Shown piece by piece: positions 47,836 to 58,367 of a DNA stretch of 64,000 nt. The first letter of the stretch is position 1; each line of letters opens with the position of its first letter. The translations under genes were made by a program, and so were the position numbers. Source of the DNA: Streptomyces sp. NBC_01408 (GTDB lineage Bacteria > Actinomycetota > Actinomycetes > Streptomycetales > Streptomycetaceae). A model generated the notes under the pieces. That model did no database searches. It was not told where the DNA came from and saw only the letters and a program-made list of their open reading frames with translations. The stretch lies in the NCBI RefSeq assembly GCF_026340255.1, contig NZ_JAPEPJ010000001.1, forward strand, positions 2,969,001-3,033,000, in the 5' to 3' direction.

Positions 47836-49278
47836 GCGTGAGGGAGCTCGGTCGGGGTCCGGGTCCGTCTTCGTCTCCAGGGTCCGAGCCGTCCGCTCGG
47901 CCGTCGCCATCGCCCAGCGGCCGCTGCTCGCCACCCCCACCACCAGGACGACCAGCCCGCAGAGCGTGATGAACCACCAGGCCGGGCGGGCCGCCGCGGT
48001 GAACTCCGCGCCGCCCGCCAGCCCGGCCGACAGGACCGCGCCGGCGATCGCGACGCCCAGCGCGCCGCCGGTCTGCCGGCTGGTGGAGGCGATCGCGGCC
48101 GCGACGCCCGCCTGGGAGCGGGGCATGCCGGAGACCGCCGTATTGGTGATGGGCGCGTTCACCATGCCGAAGCCGATCCCGAACAGCACGTATCCGACGA
48201 AGAGGAGGGGTGTGGAGGTCTCGGCCGAGAAGACCGCGAAGAGCAGCCCGCTCACCGCCATCGTCACGCCCGCGATCAGCAGGGGCAGCCGGGGCCCCCG
48301 GGAGCCGACCAGCCGCCCCGCCAGCGGCGCGCTCAGGAAGGTCGGGACCGCCATCGGCAGCAGGTAGAGCCCGGCGTCCAGAGCGCTGAGCCCCCGTACG
48401 TCCTGGAGGTACAGGGTGTTGAGGAAGAGCACGCCCGACAGCCCTGCGAAGGCGCTCACCGCGATCACCGTCGCCCCGCTGAAGGGGGCGCTGCGGAAGA
48501 ACCGCGGATCGATCAGCGGATCCGCCCGCCGGGGCTCGTACAGCAGCAGCGCCACCAGCGAGGCGACGGCCACCAGGATGCAGCCGGTGATCACCGGGGA
48601 GCCCCAGCCCTCGGCGGGGCCCTCGATGATCGCGTACGTCACCGTACCGAGCAGGGTCATGACCAGCAGCTGGCCGACGGGATCCAGGCGGCGCGGCCGG
48701 GCGGCCCGAGACTCCGGGATGTAGCGCAGGGTCAGGACGAGGGCGAGGAGTCCGATCGGAAGGTTCACCCAGAAGATGGACCGCCAGCCCACGGAGTCCA
48801 CCAGCACCCCGCCGATCAGCGGGCCGGCGGCCATGGAGATGCCCGCCACCGCCCCCCAGATCCCGATGGCGCGGGCGCGCTGCGCGGGCTCCGTGAAGGT
48901 GTTGGCGATGATCGACATGGCGACCGGGTTGAGCATCGAGCCGCCGACGGCCTGGATCATCCGGAAGACGATCAGCCACTCCAGATTCGGCGTCAGTGAG
49001 CACAGCAGCGAGCCGAGCGTGAAGAGGACCAGGCCCGCGATGAAGACCTTCCGGCGCCCGATCCGGTCGGCCGTGGACCCCGCCAGCATCAGCAGGGAGG
49101 CGAGGACCAGCGTGTACGCGTCGATCGTCCACTGCATCCCGGCGACCGAGGCGTTCAGGTCCCGGCGCATGGAGGGGAGCGCGACGTTCAGGACGGTGTT
49201 GTCGAGGCTGACGATGAACAGGCTCGTGCAGCAGATCCCCAGCACGAGCATGCGCCGCCGGTGACTCAAGTCGGACAT
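47833..49278 (-). CDS. MFS transporter, DHA2 (EmrB/QacA) family
   Basis: This 481-residue, 14-helix drug:proton antiporter type protein shows family signs: FIVSLDNTVLNVALPSMRRDLNASVAGMQWTIDAYTL (motif D1 LDNTVLNVALP). Motif A, GSTADRIGRRKVF, follows helix 2, and motif C is GAVAGISMAAGPLIGGVLVDSVGWRSIFWVNLPIG (key GP.iGG and WRWIF-like). Drug substrates are not predictable. It is divergent from dusB with about 50 bp between, and a TACTAT -10 lies seven bases before its ATG. The reductase operon follows. Confidence 0.92.
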   Translation of the reverse strand: MSDLSHRRRMLVLGICCTSLFIVSLDNTVLNVALPSMRRDLNASVAGMQWTIDAYTLVLASLLMLAGSTADRIGRRKVFIAGLVLFTLGSLLCSLTPNLEWLIVFRMIQAVGGSMLNPVAMSIIANTFTEPAQRARAIGIWGAVAGISMAAGPLIGGVLVDSVGWRSIFWVNLPIGLLALVLTLRYIPESRAARPRRLDPVGQLLVMTLLGTVTYAIIEGPAEGWGSPVITGCILVAVASLVALLLYEPRRADPLIDPRFFRSAPFSGATVIAVSAFAGLSGVLFLNTLYLQDVRGLSALDAGLYLLPMAVPTFLSAPLAGRLVGSRGPRLPLLIAGVTMAVSGLLFAVFSAETSTPLLFVGYVLFGIGFGMVNAPITNTAVSGMPRSQAGVAAAIASTSRQTGGALGVAIAGAVLSAGLAGGAEFTAAARPAWWFITLCGLVVLVVGVASSGRWAMATAERTARTLETKTDPDPDRAPSR

Positions 49279-49318
49279 ATGGGGGATAGTACGTCAAACT
49301 AACGATCTGGCCGTGCGC

Positions 49319-49324
49319 GACAAT
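49319..49324 (+). promoter_or_regulatory. -10-like hexamer of dusB
   Basis: GACAAT lies six bases before ATG 49331, the same layout as at recO. The intervening AGGGGA is too close to act as a normal ribosome site. Confidence 0.4.
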
Positions 49325-49330
49325 AGGGGA

Positions 49331-50473
49331 ATGACCACGCTCCCTCCGCCTCTCGCGATCGGCCCGCACACCGTGCAGCCCCCGGTGGTGCTCGCGCCCA
49401 TGGCCGGCATCACCAATGCCCCGTTCCGTACCCTCTGCCGTGAGTTCTCGGGTGGCAAGGGGCTGTTCGTGAGCGAGATGATCACGACCCGGGCCCTGGT
49501 CGAGCGCAACGAGAAGACCATGCAGCTGATCCACTTCGACGAGGCCGAGAAGCCCCGCTCGATCCAGCTGTACGGAGTCGACCCCGCGACGGTCGGCAAG
49601 GCGGTCCGCATGATCGTGGAAGAGGACCGCGCCGACCACATCGACCTCAACTTCGGCTGCCCGGTCCCCAAGGTGACCCGCAAGGGCGGCGGCTCGGCCC
49701 TCCCCTACAAGCGGAACCTGCTGCGCGCGATCCTGCGCGAGGCCGTCGGCGGCGCCGGGGACCTGCCGGTGACCATGAAGATGCGCAAGGGCATCAACGA
49801 CGAGCACCTCACCTACCTCGACGCCGGCCGCATCGCCGTCGAGGAGGGGGTCACCGCCATCGCCCTGCACGGGCGCACCACCGCCCAGCACTACGGCGGC
49901 ACCGCCGACTGGGAGGCCATCGCCCGGCTCAAGGAGCACGTGCCCGAGATCCCGGTGCTCGGCAACGGCGACATCTGGTGCGCCGAGGACGCCCTGCGCA
50001 TGGTCCGTGAGACCGGCTGCGACGGCGTGGTCGTGGGCCGTGGCTGCCTGGGGCGGCCGTGGCTGTTCAACGACCTGGTGGCGGCCTTCGAGGGGCGCCC
50101 CGAGGACTTCCACAAGCCCATGCTGCGCGAGGTCGCGGCCACCATGCACCGGCACGCCCAGCTGCTCGGGGAATGGATCGGCGACGAGGCCCGCGGGGTG
50201 ATCGACTTCCGTAAGCACGTGGCCTGGTACCTCAAGGGCTTCTCGGTGGGTTCGGAGATGCGCAAGAAGCTGGCGGTCACTTCGTCACTGGCCGAGCTGG
50301 ACGCTCATCTGAGCGAGCTGGATTTGGATCAGGCGTGGCCCGAGAGTGCGGACGGCCCGCGCGGCCGGACGTCCGGAAACAACCGAGTTGTCCTGCCGGA
50401 CGGCTGGTTGAAGGACCCGTACGACTGTGCAGGCGTCGGTGAGGAAGCCGAACTGGACACCTCCGGAGGCTGA
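49331..50473 (+). CDS. dusB: tRNA-dihydrouridine synthase DusB
   Basis: This FMN enzyme reduces specific uridines in tRNA to dihydrouridine. In the 380-residue product the N-terminal LAPMAGITNAPFRTLCREF is followed by DLNFGCPVPKVTRKGGGSALP, where the catalytic Cys of NFGCP is intact. MKMRKGIND, ALHGRTTAQHYGGTADW, VLGNGDIWCAEDALRM and VVGRGCLGRPWLF form the FMN-phosphate site. A C-terminal tRNA-binding helical domain ends in a variable tail. ATG 49331 is preferred to the open frame six codons upstream. Confidence 0.94.
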   Translation: MTTLPPPLAIGPHTVQPPVVLAPMAGITNAPFRTLCREFSGGKGLFVSEMITTRALVERNEKTMQLIHFDEAEKPRSIQLYGVDPATVGKAVRMIVEEDRADHIDLNFGCPVPKVTRKGGGSALPYKRNLLRAILREAVGGAGDLPVTMKMRKGINDEHLTYLDAGRIAVEEGVTAIALHGRTTAQHYGGTADWEAIARLKEHVPEIPVLGNGDIWCAEDALRMVRETGCDGVVVGRGCLGRPWLFNDLVAAFEGRPEDFHKPMLREVAATMHRHAQLLGEWIGDEARGVIDFRKHVAWYLKGFSVGSEMRKKLAVTSSLAELDAHLSELDLDQAWPESADGPRGRTSGNNRVVLPDGWLKDPYDCAGVGEEAELDTSGG

Positions 50474-50558
50474 CAAATCGCCCTCCGTGGTGCGTGATAT
50501 ACGCCACGCATGGGTGAGGTTTCGCTCAGATGAGCGTCGAAGTCACGGGTAAGACTTT

Positions 50559-50587
50559 CAAAGGGTGGCACTGGGTGCCACCCTTTG
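50559..50587 (+). terminator. Terminator after dusB
   Basis: CAAAGGGTGGCAC and its complement form a 13-bp perfect stem with a TGG loop, 85 nt after the stop and followed by TGAGTTC. Confidence 0.85.
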
Positions 50588-50764
50588 TGAGTTCAATACT
50601 TGAACGCAAATGTATCGATGATCGCTCATCGGAGCGGAATCAAGCCTCACCAGCCCCCTCGGCCTTCGGCTTGTGAACGCTCTTCGTACTTTCTGATTAC
50701 CCATGAGTTACTTTCGATCTGCTGGCGCACGGGTGGTTACAGCCGCATGACGACCAAGTGGACG

Positions 50765-50789
50765 TACCCAGAAGCCTTCGATCTGGGTA
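50765..50789. promoter_or_regulatory. Perfect inverted repeat (operator candidate) upstream of ppdK
   Basis: TACCCAGA-N9-TCTGGGTA is an exact 8-bp inverted repeat with a 9-nt spacer, 48 bp before the ppdK start. The remainder of the 364-bp gap between dusB and ppdK (50588-50764) is less GC-rich, has no gene I can support, and probably holds the promoter. Confidence 0.6.
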
Positions 50790-50837
50790 TGTTCCTGGCC
50801 GTCAGGGCAGCCACCGAGCCTCGAGGAGTCGAGACCC

Positions 50838-53546
<2,709 letters not shown>

Positions 53547-53575
53547 TTCCCCGGCCCGCGAAGGGCCCCACAGAC

Positions 53576-53617
53576 CGCGCCTGCCCCCGGGTTCCCTGAC
53601 ACCCTGGGGGCGGGCGC
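53576..53617 (+). terminator. Terminator after ppdK
   Basis: CGCGCC-T-GCCCCC-GGG pairs with CCC-T-GGGGGC-GGGCGCG around TTCCCTGACA, and is followed by the T-rich TATTTTTGTTTG. Confidence 0.88.
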
Positions 53618-53650
53618 GCCTATTTTTGTTTGTTCAACAAATCTTTACGT

Positions 53651-53692
53651 CAGCAGGCGGTGGACGGATCCCCACCCGTCCACCGCCTGCTG
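53651..53692. terminator. Second strong hairpin downstream of ppdK
   Basis: CAGCAGGCGGTGGACGG and its complement form a perfect 17-bp stem with an 8-nt loop, 33 bp after the ppdK terminator. It is followed by TCATTCTG. It may stop leftward transcription or cap a small RNA. The rest of the 386-bp gap to 53932 shows no gene. Confidence 0.65.
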
Positions 53693-53932
53693 TCATTCTG
53701 CCGGGCACGTCGGCGCTTCCCGTGCGACCGACCGCCAGGCCCCGCAAAGCCCCCCACGGCCTTCACGGAGCGTTTCGGTCGCATCGGAGTGTGCCCGGCG
53801 GAGTACAGGATTTCGGTTGTCACGCCCCTGCCGAAAGGGGTTTCAACTGTGGCCGAAAGGGCGTGGTGACCACGTGTGACGGCATGCATACTCATGGGGC
53901 GGGGGGATTGCGGTTGCACAGGTGGGGGTTCG

Positions 53933-54985
53933 GTGCTGCGTATCCATTTCACTGGAGTGGACCTGGCACGCGTACGGATGGCAGGGCGTCCCGATGCGTT
54001 GTGGGAAACGATTCTCAGCTTTCACCGTTTAAGGGACCGGCGTGACGCCCGGTTGTTCGGTGAATGGCGAACGGAAACTCGGAGCAGGTTGAATAGTGAA
54101 ACACGCGTGCTCGGTATGCTCATACCGAGTCGCGGATATTTTCCGGATTTCCTGACCCCCGTGGAGGGGCAGTACGGGTGGGACGTGGGCGTCGACGCGC
54201 TGCGCGGCATCCGCCCGGACCGGATGCGGCAGGAGCTGGCGCTGCTGGGCGCGGGAGCCGGTCTCGGGGCGGCGTTCGGTATGCCATCCGCCGTGAGCGG
54301 GGGCGCTGAAACGTCCCTCCCGCGGCGGCTCCGGGAGCTCATGGACGGCGGCACCAAGCACCTGCCGCGCCTGCTGGGCGAGTTGCGCGCCTACCACCGG
54401 GCGGCCGTGGAGCCGTACTGGACCCACATCCAGGCCCAGATCGAGGCCGAGCGGGCCGCCCGCGGCCGGGCCCTGCTGGACGGGGGCGCGGACGAGCTGC
54501 TGGCCTCGCTGCCGCCGATGCTGCGCTGGCGGGCCCCGGTGCTGGAGTGCGACTACCCGGTGGACCGGGACGTACGGCTGCGGGGGCGCGGGCTGCTGCT
54601 CCAGCCCTCCTTCTTCTGCCGCCGGACCGCCGTCACCCTGCACGACCCGGAACTGCCGCCGGTGCTGGTCTACCCGGCCGCCGCGCAGCTGGTCTCCGCG
54701 CCGACCGGCGGGGACGTGTGCCCGGTCGCCGAGGACCAGAGGGTGCGCACCCTGGGCAAGCTCGTCGGCCACACCCGCTCGGTGGTGCTGCGGGCCATCG
54801 GCGACGGGGCGACCACCAGCGAACTCGCCCGCCGGGCCGGGGTCTCGCTGGCCTCCGCGAGCCAGCACGCCTGCGTGATGCGCGAGGCCGGGCTGGTGAC
54901 GACGCTGAGGCACGGCAACGCCGTGCTGCACACCGTGACCCCGCTGGGGGCGGCGCTGCTCAAGGGCGGGGCCGTGGCTTCGTGA
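53933..54985 (+). CDS. ArsR/winged-helix transcriptional regulator of the long actinobacterial type
   Basis: The 350-residue product starts VLRIHFTGVDLARVRMAG, the standard N-terminus of a Streptomyces family of long ArsR-like regulators. WETILSFHRLRDRRDARLFGEWR (first domain, DUF5937-like) follows. A C-terminal winged helix is TLGKLVGHTRSVVLRAIGDGATTSELARRAGVSLASASQHACVMREAGLVTTLR, key SASQHACVMREAGLV. The ligand and targets are unknown. The start GTG 53933 follows GGTGGGGG; the frame is open further up without a ribosome site. The first ~200 bases are noticeably less GC-rich than the rest. Confidence 0.82.
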   Translation: MLRIHFTGVDLARVRMAGRPDALWETILSFHRLRDRRDARLFGEWRTETRSRLNSETRVLGMLIPSRGYFPDFLTPVEGQYGWDVGVDALRGIRPDRMRQELALLGAGAGLGAAFGMPSAVSGGAETSLPRRLRELMDGGTKHLPRLLGELRAYHRAAVEPYWTHIQAQIEAERAARGRALLDGGADELLASLPPMLRWRAPVLECDYPVDRDVRLRGRGLLLQPSFFCRRTAVTLHDPELPPVLVYPAAAQLVSAPTGGDVCPVAEDQRVRTLGKLVGHTRSVVLRAIGDGATTSELARRAGVSLASASQHACVMREAGLVTTLRHGNAVLHTVTPLGAALLKGGAVAS

Positions 54986-54988
54986 CCC

Positions 54989-55075
54989 GGGGCTCTGCCC
55001 CGGACCCCGCGCCTCGAACGCCGGCGGGGCCGGAGATGCCGCTGTGCGGCTCTCCGGCCCCGCCGGGCGAGGCCG
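54989..55075. repeat. Dispersed intergenic repeat, copy 5
   Basis: GGGGCTCTGCCCCGGACC with the variant core CGCCTCGAACGCCGGCGGGG lies between two convergent genes. It is followed by a further hairpin (GGCCGGAG to CTCCGGCC, about 55029-55064). It probably ends transcription from both sides. Confidence 0.7.
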
Positions 55076-55079
55076 GATG

Positions 55080-56240
55080 TCAGACCCGGAACGGGCCCGT
55101 CACCTCGTAGGTGATGCCCGCCGAGGAGCTGCCGCTGGTGCCGCGCTGGCTGGAGAAGTACAGCCGGTTGCCGGCGGGGGAGAAGGCCGGGCCGCAGATC
55201 TCCGAGGAGGACTGGCCCGTGATCCGCAGGAACGGGGCGACCACGTCGTCCGGGGTGATCAGGCAGATCTCCATGTTGCCGCCGTCCTCGGCGATGTACA
55301 GGTCGCCGTACGAGGACCCGGTGACGTTGTCCACGCCCGTCAGCGGGGCCGCGCCGCCGGGGACGAGCGAGTCGTCGTAGGCCAGCTCGTAGGTGTTGTT
55401 CGTGAGGTTGAGCTGCCAGACCCGGTTGTCGCCCTTGGTGGTGAACCAGACCGTGTCGTTGGCGTAGTGGCAGCCCTCGCCGCCGTTGAACTTCTTCGAG
55501 CCGGAGACCTGGCTACGGGTGGCGGTCGGCGAACCGTCCGGGTCCGGGACGTTGGCCCAGGTGAAGGAACCGGAGGCGGCCGTACCGGCCTTGAGGACCT
55601 GGAGGGTGCCCGAGGAGAGGTTTCCCCAGGTGGTCGGGATGAAGCGGTAGAAGCAGCCGCTCGACTCGTCCTCCGTCAGGTAGATCACCTGGCGGACCGG
55701 GTCGGCGGCGGCCGCCTCGTGCTTGAAGCGGCCCATCGCGGAGCGCCGCACGGCCGCGTTCACGCCGTACGGGTCGGTCTCGTAGACGTAGCCGAGACTT
55801 ACCTCCTCGCAGGACAGCCAGGTGTTCCACGGGGTCTTGCCGCCCGCGCAGTTCTGCCGGGTGTTGGAGAGGATCCGGTAGGCGCCGGTGATGCTGCCGG
55901 AGGAGTTGAACTTCACCGCGCTCGCGCCGCCGCTGGGGTTGATCTCCGAGTTGGACACGTAGATCCAGCCCGTGCCGTCCGCGAAACACGCGCCGCCGTC
56001 GGGGGCGCTGTGCCACTGGTACGAGGTGGAGCCGACGTTCTGGCCGGACCGGGCGATCACCCGGCTGCTGAAGCCGGCGGGCAGCTGGATGCCGTTCGCG
56101 TCCGCCGCGCCGAGGGCCCCGTAGGGCCCGGCGCCGGGCTGGGCGGGGGCCGCGTAGGCGGCGCCGTGCATCAGGGTGCCGCCGAAGGCGGCAGCCGACG
56201 AGCCGATGACGGCACCGCGCAGGAAGGTACGACGTTCCAC
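55080..56240 (-). CDS. PhoX/DUF839-like secreted protein, Tat substrate
   Basis: The 386-residue product has a twin-arginine signal peptide (ERRTFLRGAVIGSSAAAFGGTLM). A beta-propeller-type domain follows with DUF839/PhoX features: WNTWLSCEEVSLGYVYETDPYG (WLSCEE is the family hallmark), then MGRFKHEAAAADPVRQVIYLTEDESSGCFYRFIP, with the paired key motifs GRFKHEAA and YLTEDE. Later come GGEGCHYANDTVWFTTKGDNRVW and CGPAFSPAGNRLYFSSQRG. PhoX proteins are Ca/Fe alkaline phosphatases; whether this shorter relative is one is not proven. It starts at GTG 56240 with AGGAG upstream. Confidence 0.88.
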   Translation of the reverse strand: MERRTFLRGAVIGSSAAAFGGTLMHGAAYAAPAQPGAGPYGALGAADANGIQLPAGFSSRVIARSGQNVGSTSYQWHSAPDGGACFADGTGWIYVSNSEINPSGGASAVKFNSSGSITGAYRILSNTRQNCAGGKTPWNTWLSCEEVSLGYVYETDPYGVNAAVRRSAMGRFKHEAAAADPVRQVIYLTEDESSGCFYRFIPTTWGNLSSGTLQVLKAGTAASGSFTWANVPDPDGSPTATRSQVSGSKKFNGGEGCHYANDTVWFTTKGDNRVWQLNLTNNTYELAYDDSLVPGGAAPLTGVDNVTGSSYGDLYIAEDGGNMEICLITPDDVVAPFLRITGQSSSEICGPAFSPAGNRLYFSSQRGTSGSSSAGITYEVTGPFRV

Positions 56241-56368
56241 GGTCACTCCTGTGGGAGGAAGTCCCCCCGTGCCCGGCCGGGCGCGGGGGTCGCACGCGTC
56301 GAGGAACCTAGGAGCACTGAGTTGACGTGACCTCAATTCCTCATTACGCACGAGCGACCGCTTCGAGT

Positions 56369-56926
56369 TCAATCCTCCAGCAGGGACTTCAGGACGCCGA
56401 GACGCTCTTTCCAGAAAGTCTTGTAGACCTCCACCGCGTCGGCGTCGGCGAGTTTCGTGTGCCCGAGTCCCACCTGGGTACGGTCCGGGCCTTTGGGGGT
56501 GAGATAGACGGAGATACGGCTGCTTCCGCCGTCCCAGTCGGCGGTGAGCGACTTCCCGGGCCGGTGCGTGCGCAGAGCGAAATCCGCGTGCGGCAGCCAG
56601 CGCTCGCGCACCGCCGCGTCGGCGAAGGCCTCCGTCACCCGCTCGGGTCCGGCGTCCACGGTGCGGCTGGCGGACGCCTGCCAGTCGCCGTCGCAGGACT
56701 GGCCGACCTCGCGCATCCCGCGCTCCTGCTCGTAGCCCACCGTGACCGACTGGGCGTACCAGCCGCTCACCCCGTACGCGTCCACCAGCCGGCGGGCGAT
56801 CTCGGTGTGGGTGTGCCCGGTGGCGCCCCACCCGTCGAGCTCGGCGAACCAGCCGGCCCAGTCCCGGCCGGTCTCCGCGATCAGGGCCTCGTCCGACAGC
56901 TTTTCGGTGATCTTCTTGACGGCCAT
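56369..56926 (-). CDS. DUF4287 plus SRPBCC (AHSA1-like) domain protein
   Basis: The 185-residue product has an N-terminal ~60 residues (KITEKLSDEALIAETGRDWAGWFAELDGWGATGHTHTEIARRL) that match DUF4287, with key TGRxWxxWFxxLD. The C-terminal part is an SRPBCC lipid-pocket domain (ASASRTVDAGPERVTEAFADAAVRERWL and VYKTFWKERLGVLKSLLED). The function is unknown; such proteins often bind hydrophobic ligands. It is divergent from the truncated-hemoglobin gene with about 100 bp between. Confidence 0.82.
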   Translation of the reverse strand: MAVKKITEKLSDEALIAETGRDWAGWFAELDGWGATGHTHTEIARRLVDAYGVSGWYAQSVTVGYEQERGMREVGQSCDGDWQASASRTVDAGPERVTEAFADAAVRERWLPHADFALRTHRPGKSLTADWDGGSSRISVYLTPKGPDRTQVGLGHTKLADADAVEVYKTFWKERLGVLKSLLED

Positions 56927-57025
56927 GCTCCGACGCTACTGCGGGCGACGGACCCCGGCACGATGTGACGTACTGCGGGACTTTCTGCCCTGGGGAGGAG
57001 CCGTATGGGGAAGGATGGTGGAGCG

Positions 57026-57487
57026 ATGAACCACTTCGCCGCCGATGCCGACATCCGCGGCCGCGCCGACCTCGACGTCGTGCTGCGCCGCTTCTACACC
57101 GCCGCTTTCGCCGACCGTCAGATCGGCCCCTTCTTCACCGAGATCGCGGGCACGGACCTGGAGGTCCACCTGCCGCGCATCACCGACTTCTGGGAACGGG
57201 CCCTGTTCCGCAGCGCCGACTACGGGCGCAACGCCTTCGCCCCGCACGCCGCGCTGCACTCGGCGCGGGCCATGACGGGCGCGGACTTCGGACGCTGGGT
57301 GCAGCTGTGGAACGCGACGATCGACGGCCTGCACCGCGGACCGAACGCCGAGCGGGCCAAGGCGCAGGGCGAACGCATCGCGCTGGCCCTGCACAGGCGG
57401 CTGGCCGGCGACTCCGCGCCGCTGCACGGCGAGGGCCGGGTCGGCTTCGTCCCGCTGGCCGCGGTGGAGCTGCGCTCGGTCGCCTGA
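57026..57487 (+). CDS. Group III truncated hemoglobin
   Basis: This 153-residue 2-over-2 globin has LDVVLRRFYTAAFADRQIGPFFTEIAGTDLEVHLPRITDFWERALF, with the B10 Tyr in RFYTAAF and the distal pattern HLPRITDFWE typical of group III. The proximal His is in FAPHAALHSARAMTGADFGRWVQLW. Proteins of this group bind oxygen and NO and have been linked to microaerobic respiration or NO chemistry, so its place close to nitrite reductase genes is of interest. The start at ATG 57026 follows GGTGGAG; seven codons more are possible. Confidence 0.88.
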   Translation: MNHFAADADIRGRADLDVVLRRFYTAAFADRQIGPFFTEIAGTDLEVHLPRITDFWERALFRSADYGRNAFAPHAALHSARAMTGADFGRWVQLWNATIDGLHRGPNAERAKAQGERIALALHRRLAGDSAPLHGEGRVGFVPLAAVELRSVA

Positions 57488-57616
57488 CCTGCGGTTTCCA
57501 GCAGATCACTGGTCTGCGGAAAAAACTTGGAGAAAATCCCGCGGGAGCGATGACTTTCCCCGGGGCCCCCGGTCTACCTCTCGAAAGCACACCACGAGAG
57601 AAGAAGAGGGACCGAG

Positions 57617-58024
57617 ATGTCCGCGACCATGATCTTCGTCAACCTGCCCGTCAAGGACCTGGACGCCGCCAAGGCCTTCTGGGGCAAGCTCGGATACTCC
57701 TTCAACGCCCAGTTCACCGACGAGAACTGCGCCTCCATGGTGATCAGCGACACCATCGTCGCCATGCTCCTGACCGAGGCCCGCTACAAGGACTTCACCC
57801 ACAAGGAGATCGCGGACGCCACCAAGACCTCCGAGGTGCTCCTGTGCCTCAGCGCCGAGAGCCGCGCCAAGGTCGACGAGCTCGTCGACGGGGCCGTCGC
57901 CGCCGGGGCCACCGAGCCCCGCCCCGCACAGGACCACGGCTCCATGTACGGCCGCGCCTTCGACGACCTCGACGGCCACACCTGGGAGATCATGTGGATG
58001 GACCCGGCGGCCTTCCAGGGCTGA
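57617..58024 (+). CDS. VOC-family (glyoxalase/bleomycin resistance-like) protein
   Basis: This 135-residue protein contains two beta-alpha-beta-beta-beta units: MIFVNLPVKDLDAAKAFWGKLGYSFN and the later SMYGRAFDDLDGHTWEIMWMD, where the DLDGH.WE.MWMD ending is the usual VOC pattern. The His/Glu metal ligands look only partly conserved, so an enzyme role is not assured. It follows the hemoglobin gene after ~130 bp with AGAAGAGGGAC as ribosome site and is convergent with nirD. Confidence 0.85.
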   Translation: MSATMIFVNLPVKDLDAAKAFWGKLGYSFNAQFTDENCASMVISDTIVAMLLTEARYKDFTHKEIADATKTSEVLLCLSAESRAKVDELVDGAVAAGATEPRPAQDHGSMYGRAFDDLDGHTWEIMWMDPAAFQG

Positions 58025-58034
58025 GCCCCGTGCC

Positions 58035-58367
58035 TCACGAGGTCGCGGCGGTCCGCACCCGGTAGGTCCGGACCGCCACCTCCTCGTCGTCCAGGCAGCG
58101 CCCCGACTCCAGGTCGAAGCGCTGCTTGAGCAGCGGCGAGGCCACGAAGGGCCTGCCCTGCGCACACCCCAGCAGCCCCCGTGAGAGCACCTGCGCGCCG
58201 GTGAAGGGGTCCTGGTTGGCGATCGCGTACGTGCGCCCCGAGCGGTCGGCGAACACCGCTGCCTGACTCCCGTCGGGCAGCAGGGCCGCGACCCCGCGCC
58301 CGGGGGTGAGAGCGGACAGCTCGCACACGGTCAGCCAGCCCTCCGGTACCTCGAGTTCGACGGTCAT
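58035..58367 (-). CDS. nirD: Nitrite reductase (NADH) small subunit
   Basis: This 110-residue Rieske-like small subunit pairs with NirB in assimilatory or detoxifying nitrite reduction. VEVPEGWLTVCELSALTPGRGVAALLPDG, ANQDPFTGAQVLSRGLLGCAQGRPFVASPLLKQRFDLESGRCLDDEEVAVRTY match NirD; the LLKQRFDLESGRCL motif is diagnostic. As in many NirD proteins, the Rieske iron-sulfur ligands are not fully present. Its ATG overlaps the nirB stop (ATGA). Confidence 0.93.
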   Translation of the reverse strand: MTVELEVPEGWLTVCELSALTPGRGVAALLPDGSQAAVFADRSGRTYAIANQDPFTGAQVLSRGLLGCAQGRPFVASPLLKQRFDLESGRCLDDEEVAVRTYRVRTAATS

